Shown one piece after another: positions 1-8,559 of a stretch of 64,000 bases of DNA (position 1 is the stretch's first letter; every line of letters begins with the position of its first letter). The DNA lies in assembly GCF_030812475.1 (NCBI RefSeq), contig NZ_JAUSSR010000008.1:248001-312000 (forward strand), read 5' to 3'. Position numbers and translations under genes: made by a program. The notes under the pieces are model-generated. The model was not told where the DNA came from. It made no database searches and saw only the letters and a program-made list of their open reading frames with translations. This DNA comes from Pseudomonas lini (GTDB lineage Bacteria > Pseudomonadota > Gammaproteobacteria > Pseudomonadales > Pseudomonadaceae).

Positions 1-2387
1 ACCGGGTTACCGGCAGCCAATGCAGCGGCGACCTGGCCGCTGAAAATCGCCAGAGGGAAATTCCACGGACTGATGCAGACCACCGGGCCCAGTGGGCGGT
101 GGGCGTCGTTGCTGAAGTCGTTGCGGGCCTGAACCGCGTAATAACGCAGGAAATCCACGGCTTCGCGCACTTCGGCGATGGCGTTGGCGAAGGTCTTGCC
201 GGCTTCGCGGGCCAGCAAGCCCATCAGCGGCTGAATCTCGCCCTCCATCAAATCGGCGGCACGTTCCAGGATCGCGGCGCGTTCGGCGGGCGGGGTGGCC
301 TGCCAGATCGGTGCGGCTTTCAGCGCGCACTGAATCGCGTTGTCGACGTCTTCAACAGTCGCTTCCTGCACATGACCAACCACATCACGCAGATCGGAGG
401 GGTTCAGCACCGGTGCAGGGGTTTCGCTGCTGGACGCGCAACCGAGCATCGGCGCGGCTTTCCAGTGGTTGTGTGCGGTGGCCAGCAAGGCACAGGACAG
501 CGAAGCCAGACGATGTTCGTTGGCCATGTCGATGCCGCTGGAGTTGGCGCGCTCGGCACCATATAGATCACGCGGCAGCGGAATACGCGGGTGCGGCAGG
601 CCGAAGCCGCCTTCCAGCGTCGCCATCTGCTCGATGCTGGCCACCGGATCGGCCACCAGCTCCTGAATCGAAATGGACTGGTCGGCGATGCGGTTCACGA
701 ACGAGGTGTTCGCACCGTTTTCCAGCAGGCGACGGACCAGGTACGCCAACAGTGTTTCGTGAGTGCCGACCGGTGCGTACACGCGGCACGGACGGTTCAG
801 TTTGCCGTCGGAAACCTTGCCTACAACCTGTTCGTACAGCGGTTCACCCATGCCGTGCAGGCACTGGAACTCGTACTGACCGGGGTAATAGTTCTGACCG
901 GCGATATGGTAAATGGCCGACAGGGTGTGGGCGTTGTGCGTGGCGAACTGCGGGTAGATGACTTCCGGGACCGACAGCAGTTTGCGGGCGCAGGCGATGT
1001 AGGACACGTCGGTGTACACCTTGCGGGTGTAGACCGGATAGCCTTCCAGGCCTTCGACCTGGGCGCGCTTGATCTCGCTGTCCCAGTACGCGCCTTTCAC
1101 CAGGCGGATCATCAGGCGATGACGGCTGCGACGGGCCAGGTCGATCACATAGTCGATCACGTAAGGGCAGCGCTTCTGGTAAGCCTGGATCACGAAGCCG
1201 ATGCCGTTCCAGCCGGTCAATTGCGGCTCGAAGCACAGGCGTTCCAGCAGATCCAGCGACAGCTCGAGGCGGTCGGCTTCTTCGGCGTCGATGTTCAGGC
1301 CGATGTCGTATTGCTTGGCCAGCAGGGTCAGCGACAGCAGGCGCGGATACAGCTCCTCCATCACGCGCTCGTACTGCGCACGGCTGTAACGCGGGTGCAG
1401 GGCCGACAGCTTGATGGAAATGCCCGGACCTTCATAAATCCCGCGACCGTGGGACGCTTTGCCGATCGAGTGAATCGCTTGTTCGTACGAGGCCAGGTAT
1501 TTCTGGGCGTCGTGCTCGGTGAGTGCGGCTTCACCCAGCATGTCGTAGGAGTAACGGAAACCCTTGGCTTCGAACTTGCTGGCGTTGGCCAAAGCTTCGG
1601 CGATGGTTTCGCCGGTGACGAACTGCTCGCCCATCAGGCGCATGGCCATGTCGACGCCCTTGCGGATCATCGGTTCGCCGCTCTTGCCGATGATGCGGCT
1701 CAGGGACGAAGTCAGGCCGGCTTCATTGTGGGTGGCGACCAGTTTGCCGGTCAGCAGCAGGCCCCACGTGGCGGCGTTGACGAACAGCGACGGGCTGTTG
1801 CCGAGGTGCGGGTGCCAGTTACCGGTGCTGATCTTGTCGCGAATCAGTGCGTCACGAGTGCCTTTGTCCGGGATACGCAGCAGCGCTTCGGCCAGGCACA
1901 TCAGCGCCACGCCTTCCTGGGACGACAGTGAAAACTCTTGCAACAAGCCCTGAACAATACCGGCACGGCCGCCGGCGCTCTTCTGATTGCGCAGTTTCTC
2001 TGCAATCGAGGCGGCGAGTCTGTTGGTGGCTTCGGCCATCGCAGCCGGCAGGCGAGCCTGTTCGATCAGCATCGGCACCACTTCGGGTTCCGGGCGACGG
2101 TAGGCGGCGGTAATCGAAGCGCGCAGCACTGATTGCGGCAGGATGCTCTCGGCAAACTCAAGGAAGCACTGATGGGCATGATCCAGCGGCACGTCGACGG
2201 CTTCGTCGGAATCCTTGGTCAAACCGTTCAGCTCGGTCAGGGTTGCACCACCCTCGAGTTTTTCCAGGTAATTGAAAATTGCCTGCTTGATCAACCAGTG
2301 CGGCGTGCGGTCAATCGAGGTCGCGGCGGCCTTGAGGCGCTCGCGGGTCGGGTCGTCAAGTTTGACCCCAAGGGTGGTGGTAGCCAT
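1..2387 (-). CDS. putA: Trifunctional PutA: put repressor, proline dehydrogenase, P5C dehydrogenase (C-terminus beyond window)
   Basis: PutA oxidises proline to pyrroline-5-carboxylate with FAD at the inner membrane and then to glutamate with NAD+. The long form also represses the put genes when proline is absent. About 795 residues are visible. The start MATTTLGVKLDDPTRERLKAA is a ribbon-helix-helix DNA-binding domain. The proline dehydrogenase barrel follows, with YEGPGISIKLSALHPRY, IRLVKGAYWDSEI and TRKVYTDVSY. The aldehyde dehydrogenase domain begins near residue 650 and runs to PLGPVVCISPWNFPLAIFSG before the window edge; the usual full length is about 1300. The ATG at 2387 is preceded by GAGGATAAAAAT. 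It is divergent from putP, and GTTGCA boxes lie between them. Confidence 0.97.
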   Translation of the reverse strand, partial: MATTTLGVKLDDPTRERLKAAATSIDRTPHWLIKQAIFNYLEKLEGGATLTELNGLTKDSDEAVDVPLDHAHQCFLEFAESILPQSVLRASITAAYRRPEPEVVPMLIEQARLPAAMAEATNRLAASIAEKLRNQKSAGGRAGIVQGLLQEFSLSSQEGVALMCLAEALLRIPDKGTRDALIRDKISTGNWHPHLGNSPSLFVNAATWGLLLTGKLVATHNEAGLTSSLSRIIGKSGEPMIRKGVDMAMRLMGEQFVTGETIAEALANASKFEAKGFRYSYDMLGEAALTEHDAQKYLASYEQAIHSIGKASHGRGIYEGPGISIKLSALHPRYSRAQYERVMEELYPRLLSLTLLAKQYDIGLNIDAEEADRLELSLDLLERLCFEPQLTGWNGIGFVIQAYQKRCPYVIDYVIDLARRSRHRLMIRLVKGAYWDSEIKRAQVEGLEGYPVYTRKVYTDVSYIACARKLLSVPEVIYPQFATHNAHTLSAIYHIAGQNYYPGQYEFQCLHGMGEPLYEQVVGKVSDGKLNRPCRVYAPVGTHETLLAYLVRRLLENGANTSFVNRIADQSISIQELVADPVASIEQMATLEGGFGLPHPRIPLPRDLYGAERANSSGIDMANEHRLASLSCALLATAHNHWKAAPMLGCASSSETPAPVLNPSDLRDVVGHVQEATVEDVDNAIQCALKAAPIWQATPPAERAAILERAADLMEGEIQPLMGLLAREAGKTFANAIAEVREAVDFLRYYAVQARNDFSNDAHRPLGPVVCISPWNFPLAIFSGQVAAALAAGNP

Positions 2388-2457
2388 ATTTTTATCCTCA
2401 TGTTTGCCACGACCACGTGGCATCAGCTGGGGGCAAGATTAGCTGCGCAATCGGCGA

Positions 2458-2699
2458 GGTGCAACCGGGTGCAACCCTTTTTTTGTCGGAAGGGGGCGCA
2501 GCTCGTCAGGAAGTCAATTCCCCGACCCTCTATCGTGCTTGCCGTGGTTCAGTTACTTCCGGTTACGAGCTCTGCATGCACTGAAAGGGCGCAAAAACAG
2601 GGCTTTTGCGGATAAATCCGACTAGGTGCAACTTATTCCAGAGAAACTGGTTGCACCTTATTTGCTTTGTTGAATAGCATTCGAGCCCAAGGTGCAACC
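2458..2699. promoter_or_regulatory. put control region: five PutA operator-like GTTGCA boxes
   Basis: The 463-bp gap between putA and putP holds five copies of GTTGCA/TGCAAC at 2460-2465, 2470-2475, 2627-2632, 2650-2655 and 2693-2698. Each is embedded in a near-identical GGTGCAAC(C/T) context. GTTGCA is the established recognition hexamer of the E. coli PutA ribbon-helix-helix domain, and the adjacent putA encodes such a domain. Two boxes lie 10 bp apart near the putA side and three cluster nearer putP. I infer autorepression of both divergent promoters. The rest of the gap shows no gene. Confidence 0.82.
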
Positions 2700-2850
2700 G
2701 GTCATAAAAGTCTGGTGTACCGGCTGATGGCTTTCCTGGGGAAACATCAGTCATAAATGCGCGGAATCCAGGATCGTCTGTCAAACGTCATCGTTTGCGA
2801 GCGGTTCACCAGCCGCCGCTACATAAAAACAAAGCCAGGGCGTCACTTAA

Positions 2851-4335
2851 ATGAGCGTAAGCAATCCAACCCTGATCACGTTCGTGATCTACATCGCAGC
2901 AATGGTGCTGATCGGCTTCATGGCCTATCGCTCCACCAATAACCTTTCCGACTACATTCTCGGCGGTCGTAGCCTGGGCAGTGTCGTGACGGCATTGTCC
3001 GCCGGTGCCTCCGACATGAGCGGCTGGTTGTTGATGGGCCTGCCGGGCGCCATCTACATGTCCGGTCTTTCCGAAAGCTGGATCGCCATCGGCCTGATCG
3101 TCGGTGCTTACCTTAACTGGCTGTTCGTTGCCGGTCGTCTGCGCGTGCAGACCGAGCACAACGGCGATGCACTGACCCTGCCGGATTACTTCTCCAGCCG
3201 TTTCGAAGACAAAAGCGGCCTGCTGCGGATCATTTCCGCGGTCGTGATCCTGGTGTTCTTCACCATCTATTGCGCCTCCGGCATCGTGGCCGGTGCCCGT
3301 CTGTTCGAAAGCACCTTCGGCATGTCCTACGAGACGGCGCTGTGGGCCGGCGCTGCGGCGACAATTGCCTACACCTTTGTCGGTGGTTTCCTGGCCGTCA
3401 GCTGGACCGACACCGTACAAGCCACGCTGATGATCTTCGCCCTGTTGCTGACGCCGATCATCGTGCTGCTGGCCACCGGTGGCGTCGACACCACATTCCT
3501 GGCGATCGAGGCGCAAGACGCCAGCAACTTCGACATGCTGAAAAACACCACCTTCATCGGCATCGTCTCGCTGATGGGCTGGGGCCTGGGCTACTTCGGC
3601 CAGCCGCACATCCTGGCGCGCTTCATGGCGGCGGATTCGGTCAAGTCGATTGCCAAGGCTCGCCGTATCTCCATGGCCTGGATGATCCTGTGCCTGGGTG
3701 GCACCGTGGCGGTGGGCTTCTTTGGTATCGCTTACTTCTCCGCACACCCTGACGTGGCCGGTCCCGTGACCGAAAACCACGAGCGTGTGTTCATTGAACT
3801 GGCGAAAATCCTGTTCAATCCGTGGGTCGCCGGTGTGCTGTTGTCGGCCATTCTGGCGGCGGTTATGAGTACCTTGAGCTGCCAGCTGCTGGTGTGCTCG
3901 AGCGCCCTGACCGAAGACTTCTACAAAACCTTCCTGCGTAAAACCGCTTCCCAGGTTGAGCTGGTCTGGGTCGGTCGCGCCATGGTGCTGCTGGTTGCCC
4001 TGGTCGCCATCGCATTGGCCTCCAACCCGGAAAACCGCGTATTGGGTCTGGTCAGCTACGCCTGGGCCGGTTTCGGCGCCGCGTTCGGCCCGGTCGTCCT
4101 GATCTCCGTGATCTGGAAGGACATGACCCGCAACGGCGCACTGGCCGGTATCCTGGTCGGCGCGATCACCGTGATCGTGTGGAAACACTTCGAGCTGCTG
4201 GGTCTGTACGAAATCATCCCGGGCTTCATCTTCGCCAGCCTGGCGATCTACCTCGTCAGCAAGCTGGGCGCGCCGACTGCCGGTATGCTGCATCGCTTCG
4301 CGGCAGCCGAGGCAGATTTCCGTTTGAACAAGTGA
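2851..4335 (+). CDS. putP: Sodium/proline symporter PutP
   Basis: This inner-membrane symporter of the SSS family imports proline with Na+. The 494 residues begin with MSVSNPTLITFVIYIAAMVL and contain about 13 hydrophobic segments. The family signature is present: GGRSLGSVVTALSAGASDMSG near residue 35 and WGLGYFGQPHILARFMA near residue 245. The length matches E. coli PutP (about 500 residues). The gene is divergent from putA, so uptake and catabolism are probably controlled together by PutA through the shared GTTGCA boxes. The ATG at 2851 is the only start that gives the normal N-terminus; its ribosome site is weak. A hairpin with a T tract follows. Confidence 0.97.
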   Translation: MSVSNPTLITFVIYIAAMVLIGFMAYRSTNNLSDYILGGRSLGSVVTALSAGASDMSGWLLMGLPGAIYMSGLSESWIAIGLIVGAYLNWLFVAGRLRVQTEHNGDALTLPDYFSSRFEDKSGLLRIISAVVILVFFTIYCASGIVAGARLFESTFGMSYETALWAGAAATIAYTFVGGFLAVSWTDTVQATLMIFALLLTPIIVLLATGGVDTTFLAIEAQDASNFDMLKNTTFIGIVSLMGWGLGYFGQPHILARFMAADSVKSIAKARRISMAWMILCLGGTVAVGFFGIAYFSAHPDVAGPVTENHERVFIELAKILFNPWVAGVLLSAILAAVMSTLSCQLLVCSSALTEDFYKTFLRKTASQVELVWVGRAMVLLVALVAIALASNPENRVLGLVSYAWAGFGAAFGPVVLISVIWKDMTRNGALAGILVGAITVIVWKHFELLGLYEIIPGFIFASLAIYLVSKLGAPTAGMLHRFAAAEADFRLNK

Positions 4336-4372
4336 TTGTGATGGGGTGAGCGCTTCCCATCCCTGATAAAAG

Positions 4373-4408
4373 AACGGCTCGCAGCCTTAAGCTGCGGGCC
4401 GTTTTTTA
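4373..4408 (+). terminator. Rho-independent terminator of putP
   Basis: An inverted repeat AACGGCTCGCAGC / GCTGCGGGCCGTT with a CTTAA loop runs directly into six T residues, about 40 bases after the putP stop. It should separate putP transcription from the Rhs gene. The stretch from here to 4560 shows no other recognisable feature. Confidence 0.85.
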
Positions 4409-4560
4409 TTGGTGCGGGGCAATGTCTGTAGTTATTTGTTCCGATTCTTGTGGGAAATAGCTCTAAAAAAGCAGGACACATCTGAATTTTCTCCCGGCTC
4501 CTCACCACCCGTTATCGCTCATGCAGAATCGCCCCTCTTCACTTTGCAGAGACACATCGG

Positions 4561-6624
4561 ATGTTCGTTCCTGCTAATCAACTGCCTTACACGTCAGCGG
4601 TCGATGGCCTCGACCTCACCGATGCCAGCGAGCCCGTGAGCTCTGGCAGCGACTATCGCTATGATGAAAATGGTCGATTACTGTCGATCCGCTACCCGGA
4701 CAACAGCCAGCATGTCTTCGTCTGGAATGGTCCCGGCCAACTGGTTGAAGAAACACTGCCGGACGGTGGTCAGCGGCGCTTTTCCTACGATGCATTGGGT
4801 CGGCAGATCAGCCGTCGGAACGAACACGGTGCTATCACCCGGTACCGGTGGGACGCCTTCAGCCGCCTGATTCAAACGACCCTCCCCAACGGTGCCAGCC
4901 GCACCTTCAGCTACAACGCCGACGGCAAGATCAGCGCCGAGCGCGATGAATTCGGTCAAGTCACTCAATACCAATACGCCGATGATGGGCTGCTCATCAG
5001 CCGGATCGATTCCGCCGGTACGCAGCAGTGTTATCGCTACGACAGCGCACAACGGTTGCTCACGGAGATCGAAAACGAATCCGGCGAACAGTACCGGCTG
5101 GAGTACACGCCCAGCGGTCTGATCCGCCAGGAAACCGGTTTCGACGGTCGTCGCACCGCGTATACCTACGACCCCAATGGCCGCCTGTTGGAGCAAACCG
5201 AATTCGGCGATGAGGGGTTGCAACAGATCACTGGCTTTCAACGCGATGCAGCGGGACGGTTGCTGGTCAAGAGGTTGCCCGATGGCAACAAGGTGAACTA
5301 TCGCTACGATTGTCTCGGCCGCCTGGTCGGGGTCGATGACGGACAGTCCCATCCGCTGGCATTTGAGTACGACCAACAGGACCGCCTGATCACCGAGCAT
5401 CAAGGCCGGGGTACACTGCGTTATGGCTATGACGCCTGCGGTCAGCTCACTCACTTGTGCCTGCCTGACAACAGCCAAATCGATTACCGATATGCCAAGG
5501 GCGGCGCGTTGACAGCCATCGATCTCAATGGCACACGGCTCACCACCCACGAATTCGTCTTCGGCCGTGAACAGCAACGCCAGCAAGGTCAACTGACCAG
5601 CCAGTACCACTACGACGAGGAGGGTCGATTACAAGCCCACGCGGTCAACCAGCCAACTCGCCCATTGTACATGCGCCACTACTGCTACACCGTCAACGGC
5701 AACCTCGCCTCCATCGCCGACAGCCGTCATGGTCAACGCAGCTATTATTACGACGCCCGCAATCAACTGACCCGCCTTCGCCACACCCGTGACGACGTGG
5801 CGCAAAACTTCGGCCACGACCCGGCGGGTAACTTGCTCATGCAGGATCGTCCAGGCCCGGCCATCGTCAAAGGTAATCGACTGTTGATGCAAGGCGACTG
5901 CCATTACGACTATGACGCCTTCGGCAATCTGATCCGTGAACGTCGCGGCATCGGGCAAAAAATCGTCACCGAATACCATTACGATTGTCAGCACCGGTTG
6001 GTCGGCATCACGCTTGCGGATGGCAGCAGCGTCAGCTACCGCTACGATGCCCTCGGCCGTCGCATCGGCAAAACCGTCGACGGCAAAACCACCGAGTTCT
6101 TCTGGCACGGCGACCACCTCGTCGCCGAACTTAGCCAGAACCATTACCGTAGCTACCTTTACGAACCCGGCAGCTTCCGTCCGCTGGCCTTGCTTGACGG
6201 CGAAGGGTGCCACCAGGAGGCCTGCGCGTTTTATTACCAGCTCGATCACCTGGGGACGCCGCAGGAGCTGACGAGTTGCGGCGGCGAGATTATCTGGTCG
6301 GCCAAGTACGACGCCTTCGGCAAAATCGCCCACCTGTGGTTACCAGAGGCCGATCGGGTCGAGCAGCCGTTGCGTTTCCAGGGGCAATACTTCGATGCCG
6401 AGAGTGGCCTGCATTACAGCCGGCATCGCTACTACAACCCGGATACGGGGCGCTACCTGACACCCAGACCGCTCAATCTGGAGGGCGGTATGAACCCGTA
6501 CCGATACGCGCCAAATCCGACGGGGTGGATTGATCCAATGGGGGTGGCTTGCCAACCGTGGCCTGCAGAGAAGGGGCGGCGAAATATCAGGGTGAGGTCG
6601 ACGGACGTGTACTTCAGGTCGTAG
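4561..6624 (+). CDS. Orphan Rhs/YD-repeat core fragment without toxin tip
   Basis: Full Rhs proteins are long polymorphic toxins: an N-terminal delivery domain (often PAAR), a shell of YD repeats and a variable C-terminal toxin released after a DPxG motif. This 687-residue product starts almost directly in the YD repeats (DYRYDENGRL, FSYDALGRQ, YRYDCLGRL, YRYDALGRR). It keeps the end of the core (LHYSRHRYYNPDTGRYL, then NPTGWIDPMG near residue 660) but only about 24 residues follow, too few for a toxin. No signal peptide, PAAR or VgrG is seen and no immunity gene lies downstream. I read it as a remnant truncated at both ends, though the frame itself is intact. The ATG at 4561 has no convincing ribosome site. 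Confidence 0.75.
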   Translation: MFVPANQLPYTSAVDGLDLTDASEPVSSGSDYRYDENGRLLSIRYPDNSQHVFVWNGPGQLVEETLPDGGQRRFSYDALGRQISRRNEHGAITRYRWDAFSRLIQTTLPNGASRTFSYNADGKISAERDEFGQVTQYQYADDGLLISRIDSAGTQQCYRYDSAQRLLTEIENESGEQYRLEYTPSGLIRQETGFDGRRTAYTYDPNGRLLEQTEFGDEGLQQITGFQRDAAGRLLVKRLPDGNKVNYRYDCLGRLVGVDDGQSHPLAFEYDQQDRLITEHQGRGTLRYGYDACGQLTHLCLPDNSQIDYRYAKGGALTAIDLNGTRLTTHEFVFGREQQRQQGQLTSQYHYDEEGRLQAHAVNQPTRPLYMRHYCYTVNGNLASIADSRHGQRSYYYDARNQLTRLRHTRDDVAQNFGHDPAGNLLMQDRPGPAIVKGNRLLMQGDCHYDYDAFGNLIRERRGIGQKIVTEYHYDCQHRLVGITLADGSSVSYRYDALGRRIGKTVDGKTTEFFWHGDHLVAELSQNHYRSYLYEPGSFRPLALLDGEGCHQEACAFYYQLDHLGTPQELTSCGGEIIWSAKYDAFGKIAHLWLPEADRVEQPLRFQGQYFDAESGLHYSRHRYYNPDTGRYLTPRPLNLEGGMNPYRYAPNPTGWIDPMGVACQPWPAEKGRRNIRVRSTDVYFRS

Positions 6625-6738
6625 CGGTTCATGAGCGTGTTCGGTCCGCGCAGGGTTGCCGCAACCGCCCGCTCGGCTGCGAATCCCTGACGTCCAGCCC
6701 GGTACAAGGTAAACTTGGCGCCCTTCGCAGGAGCAGCC

Positions 6739-7578
6739 ATGAATTATCGTCACGCCTTCCATGCCGGCAATCACGCCGATGTGTTCAAACACCTGACCTT
6801 GACCCGCCTCATTGCCTTGATGTCGCGCAAGGAACAGCCGTTTGCCTATCTCGACACCCACGCTGGCATTGGCCTGTATGACCTGCAGGGCGATCAGGCC
6901 AGCCGTACCGGTGAGTACCTGGAAGGCATCGCGCGGTTGTGGGATCAGCCGGATCTACCGGCATTGACCGCCGATTACATGAAGGTGCTGCACGAGATGA
7001 ACCCGGATGGCCAGTTGCGCTATTACCCGGGATCGCCGGAGTTGGCGCGGCGCCTGACCCGAGCGCAGGATCGAGTGTTACTAAACGAGAAGCACCCCGA
7101 AGACGGTGTATTGCTCAAGGACAACATGAAGGGCGATCGTCGGGTGAAGGTGCACCTGGGCGAAGGCTGGCACGTGCCGCGGGCAATGTTGCCGGTGCCG
7201 GAGAAACGCGCGGTGATGTTGATCGATCCGCCGTTCGAGCAGCTCGATGAGATGCAGCGCTGTGCGGCGTCGTTGAAAGAGGCGATCGGCCGGATGCGCC
7301 AGACCGTGGCGGCCATCTGGTATCCGGTGAAGGATCAGCGCCTGTTGCGGCGTTTTTATCAGGACCTGGCAGGCACAGGCGCGCCGAAGTTGTTGCGGGT
7401 GGAGCTGCTGGTGCATCCGCTGGATACGCCGAACAGTCTCAATGGCTCGGGGTTGGCGATTGCCAATCCGCCGTGGGGGCTTGAGGAAGAATTGCGTGAG
7501 TTGCTGCCGTGGTTGTCCAAAAAGCTTGGGCAGACTCAGGGTGGGTGGCAGATGGATTGGTTGATTGCCGAGAGTTGA
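6739..7578 (+). CDS. rlmJ: 23S rRNA (adenine2030-N6)-methyltransferase RlmJ
   Basis: RlmJ (formerly YhiR) methylates A2030 of 23S rRNA with S-adenosylmethionine in the cytoplasm. The 279-residue product begins with the family signature MNYRHAFHAGNHADVFKHL. It has a SAM-binding stretch AYLDTHAGIGLYDL near residue 40 and the catalytic DPPF motif near residue 163. I chose the ATG at 6739, with CAGGAG just upstream, over a start 24 bases earlier that would add an unconserved leader. It follows the Rhs remnant in the same direction but appears functionally unrelated. Length is normal for the family. Confidence 0.95.
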   Translation: MNYRHAFHAGNHADVFKHLTLTRLIALMSRKEQPFAYLDTHAGIGLYDLQGDQASRTGEYLEGIARLWDQPDLPALTADYMKVLHEMNPDGQLRYYPGSPELARRLTRAQDRVLLNEKHPEDGVLLKDNMKGDRRVKVHLGEGWHVPRAMLPVPEKRAVMLIDPPFEQLDEMQRCAASLKEAIGRMRQTVAAIWYPVKDQRLLRRFYQDLAGTGAPKLLRVELLVHPLDTPNSLNGSGLAIANPPWGLEEELRELLPWLSKKLGQTQGGWQMDWLIAES

Positions 7579-7641
7579 ATTGTTGCATGAGTGGCGTCTG
7601 ATCCGACGCCATCGCTGCGGTGTGGCGATCCAGACACATAA

Positions 7642-7735
7642 CCCCCTGTAGGAGCTGGCTTGCCAGCGAAGGCGGCCCCGAGCCTTGCATTGCCCATGAA
7701 GACGCCTTCGCCAGCAAGCCGGCTCCTACAGGGGG
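7642..7735. repeat. REPIN (pair of inverted REP sequences)
   Basis: TGTAGGAGCTGGCTTGCCAGCGAAGGC is mirrored after a short spacer by GCCTTCGCCAGCAAGCC and GGCTCCTACA, making a long hairpin. It sits between the convergent rlmJ and msrA genes. This matches the REP class common in the P. fluorescens group. No REP-associated transposase gene is in the window. Confidence 0.88.
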
Positions 7736-7741
7736 CCTGTG

Positions 7742-8389
7742 TCAGATCGGGCAGGTCACGCCTGTGCCGCCAATCCCGCAGTAGCCTTCAGGATTCTTGG
7801 CCAGGTACTGCTGGTGATACGCCTCGGCGAAGTAGACCGTCGGGGCTTGTTCGATTTCGGTGGTGATGGTGCCTTTGCCGGCCTTGGTCAATTCGACCTG
7901 GAACACTTCTTTGCTGTGTTCGGCGGCGGCCAACTGCGCCGGGCTTGTGGCGTAGATGACCGATCGATACTGGGTGCCGATGTCGTTGCCCTGACGCATG
8001 CCCTGGGTCGGGTTGTGCAGTTCCCAGAACATCTTCAGTAGCTCGTCGTAGCTGGCTTTTTCCGGCTCGTAGACCACCAGCACGACTTCGGTGTGCCCGG
8101 TCAGGCCCGAGCAGACTTCTTCGTAGGTCGGGTTCGGCGTGAAGCCACCGGCATACCCCACCACGGTGCTGACTACGCCTTCACGCTGCCAGAAGCGACG
8201 TTCCGCACCCCAAAAGCAACCCAGGCCGAAGATTGCAAAGTCGACATTGGTGGCGAACGGGCCCAGTAGCGGGGCGTCGTGGACGAAATGTTTTTCCGGC
8301 AGGGACATTGGCGTTTCACGGCCGGGCAGAGCTTGTTCTTTGGTAGGGAGCACGTTTTTGTTTACCAGAATTTCCGAGCGCAGAACCAT
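7742..8389 (-). CDS. msrA: Peptide-methionine (S)-S-oxide reductase MsrA
   Basis: MsrA reduces methionine-S-sulfoxide in proteins, a repair step after oxidative damage, using thioredoxin as reductant. The 215 residues carry the catalytic motif FGLGCFWGAERRFW with the active cysteine at residue 58. The substrate region TGHTEVVLVVYEP and the C-terminal GYCGIGGTGVTCPI provide two likely resolving cysteines at 204 and 213. An N-terminal extension of about 40 residues before the catalytic core is usual for this class and shows no signal peptide, so the enzyme is probably cytoplasmic. It is flanked by REPINs on both sides, so it is probably its own transcription unit. Confidence 0.97.
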   Translation of the reverse strand: MVLRSEILVNKNVLPTKEQALPGRETPMSLPEKHFVHDAPLLGPFATNVDFAIFGLGCFWGAERRFWQREGVVSTVVGYAGGFTPNPTYEEVCSGLTGHTEVVLVVYEPEKASYDELLKMFWELHNPTQGMRQGNDIGTQYRSVIYATSPAQLAAAEHSKEVFQVELTKAGKGTITTEIEQAPTVYFAEAYHQQYLAKNPEGYCGIGGTGVTCPI

Positions 8390-8467
8390 TATCAGTCCTC
8401 TCAGTCAGGTTGAATGTGAATTGTCAGACATGCAGTTTGCCCAATGCCGGCCGGTTACGCACTACCT

Positions 8468-8557
8468 TGTGGGAGCGGGCTTGCTCGCGAAAGCGGTGTG
8501 ACAGTCAACATCAATGTTGTGAGATAGACCGTATTCGCGAGCAAGCCCGCTCCCACA
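8468..8557. repeat. REPIN, GTGGGAGCGGGCTTGCTCGCG type
   Basis: TGTGGGAGCGGGCTTGCTCG and its inverse flank a spacer containing GCGGTGTGACAGTCAACA. It lies upstream of msrA and two bases past the stop of the GGDEF-EAL gene. The spacer resembles that of the REPIN at 45746-45835. Confidence 0.88.
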
Positions 8558-8559
8558 GG

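Noticed and set aside
2806..4293. A 495-codon open frame antisense to putP
   Set aside because: The product is rich in His, Gln, Gly and Asp with low-complexity character, the usual look of the reverse of a membrane-protein gene.
6549..6881. Possible out-of-frame toxin remnant after the Rhs core
   Set aside because: The alternative frames between 6549 and 6740 show no toxin motif, and the rest overlaps rlmJ.
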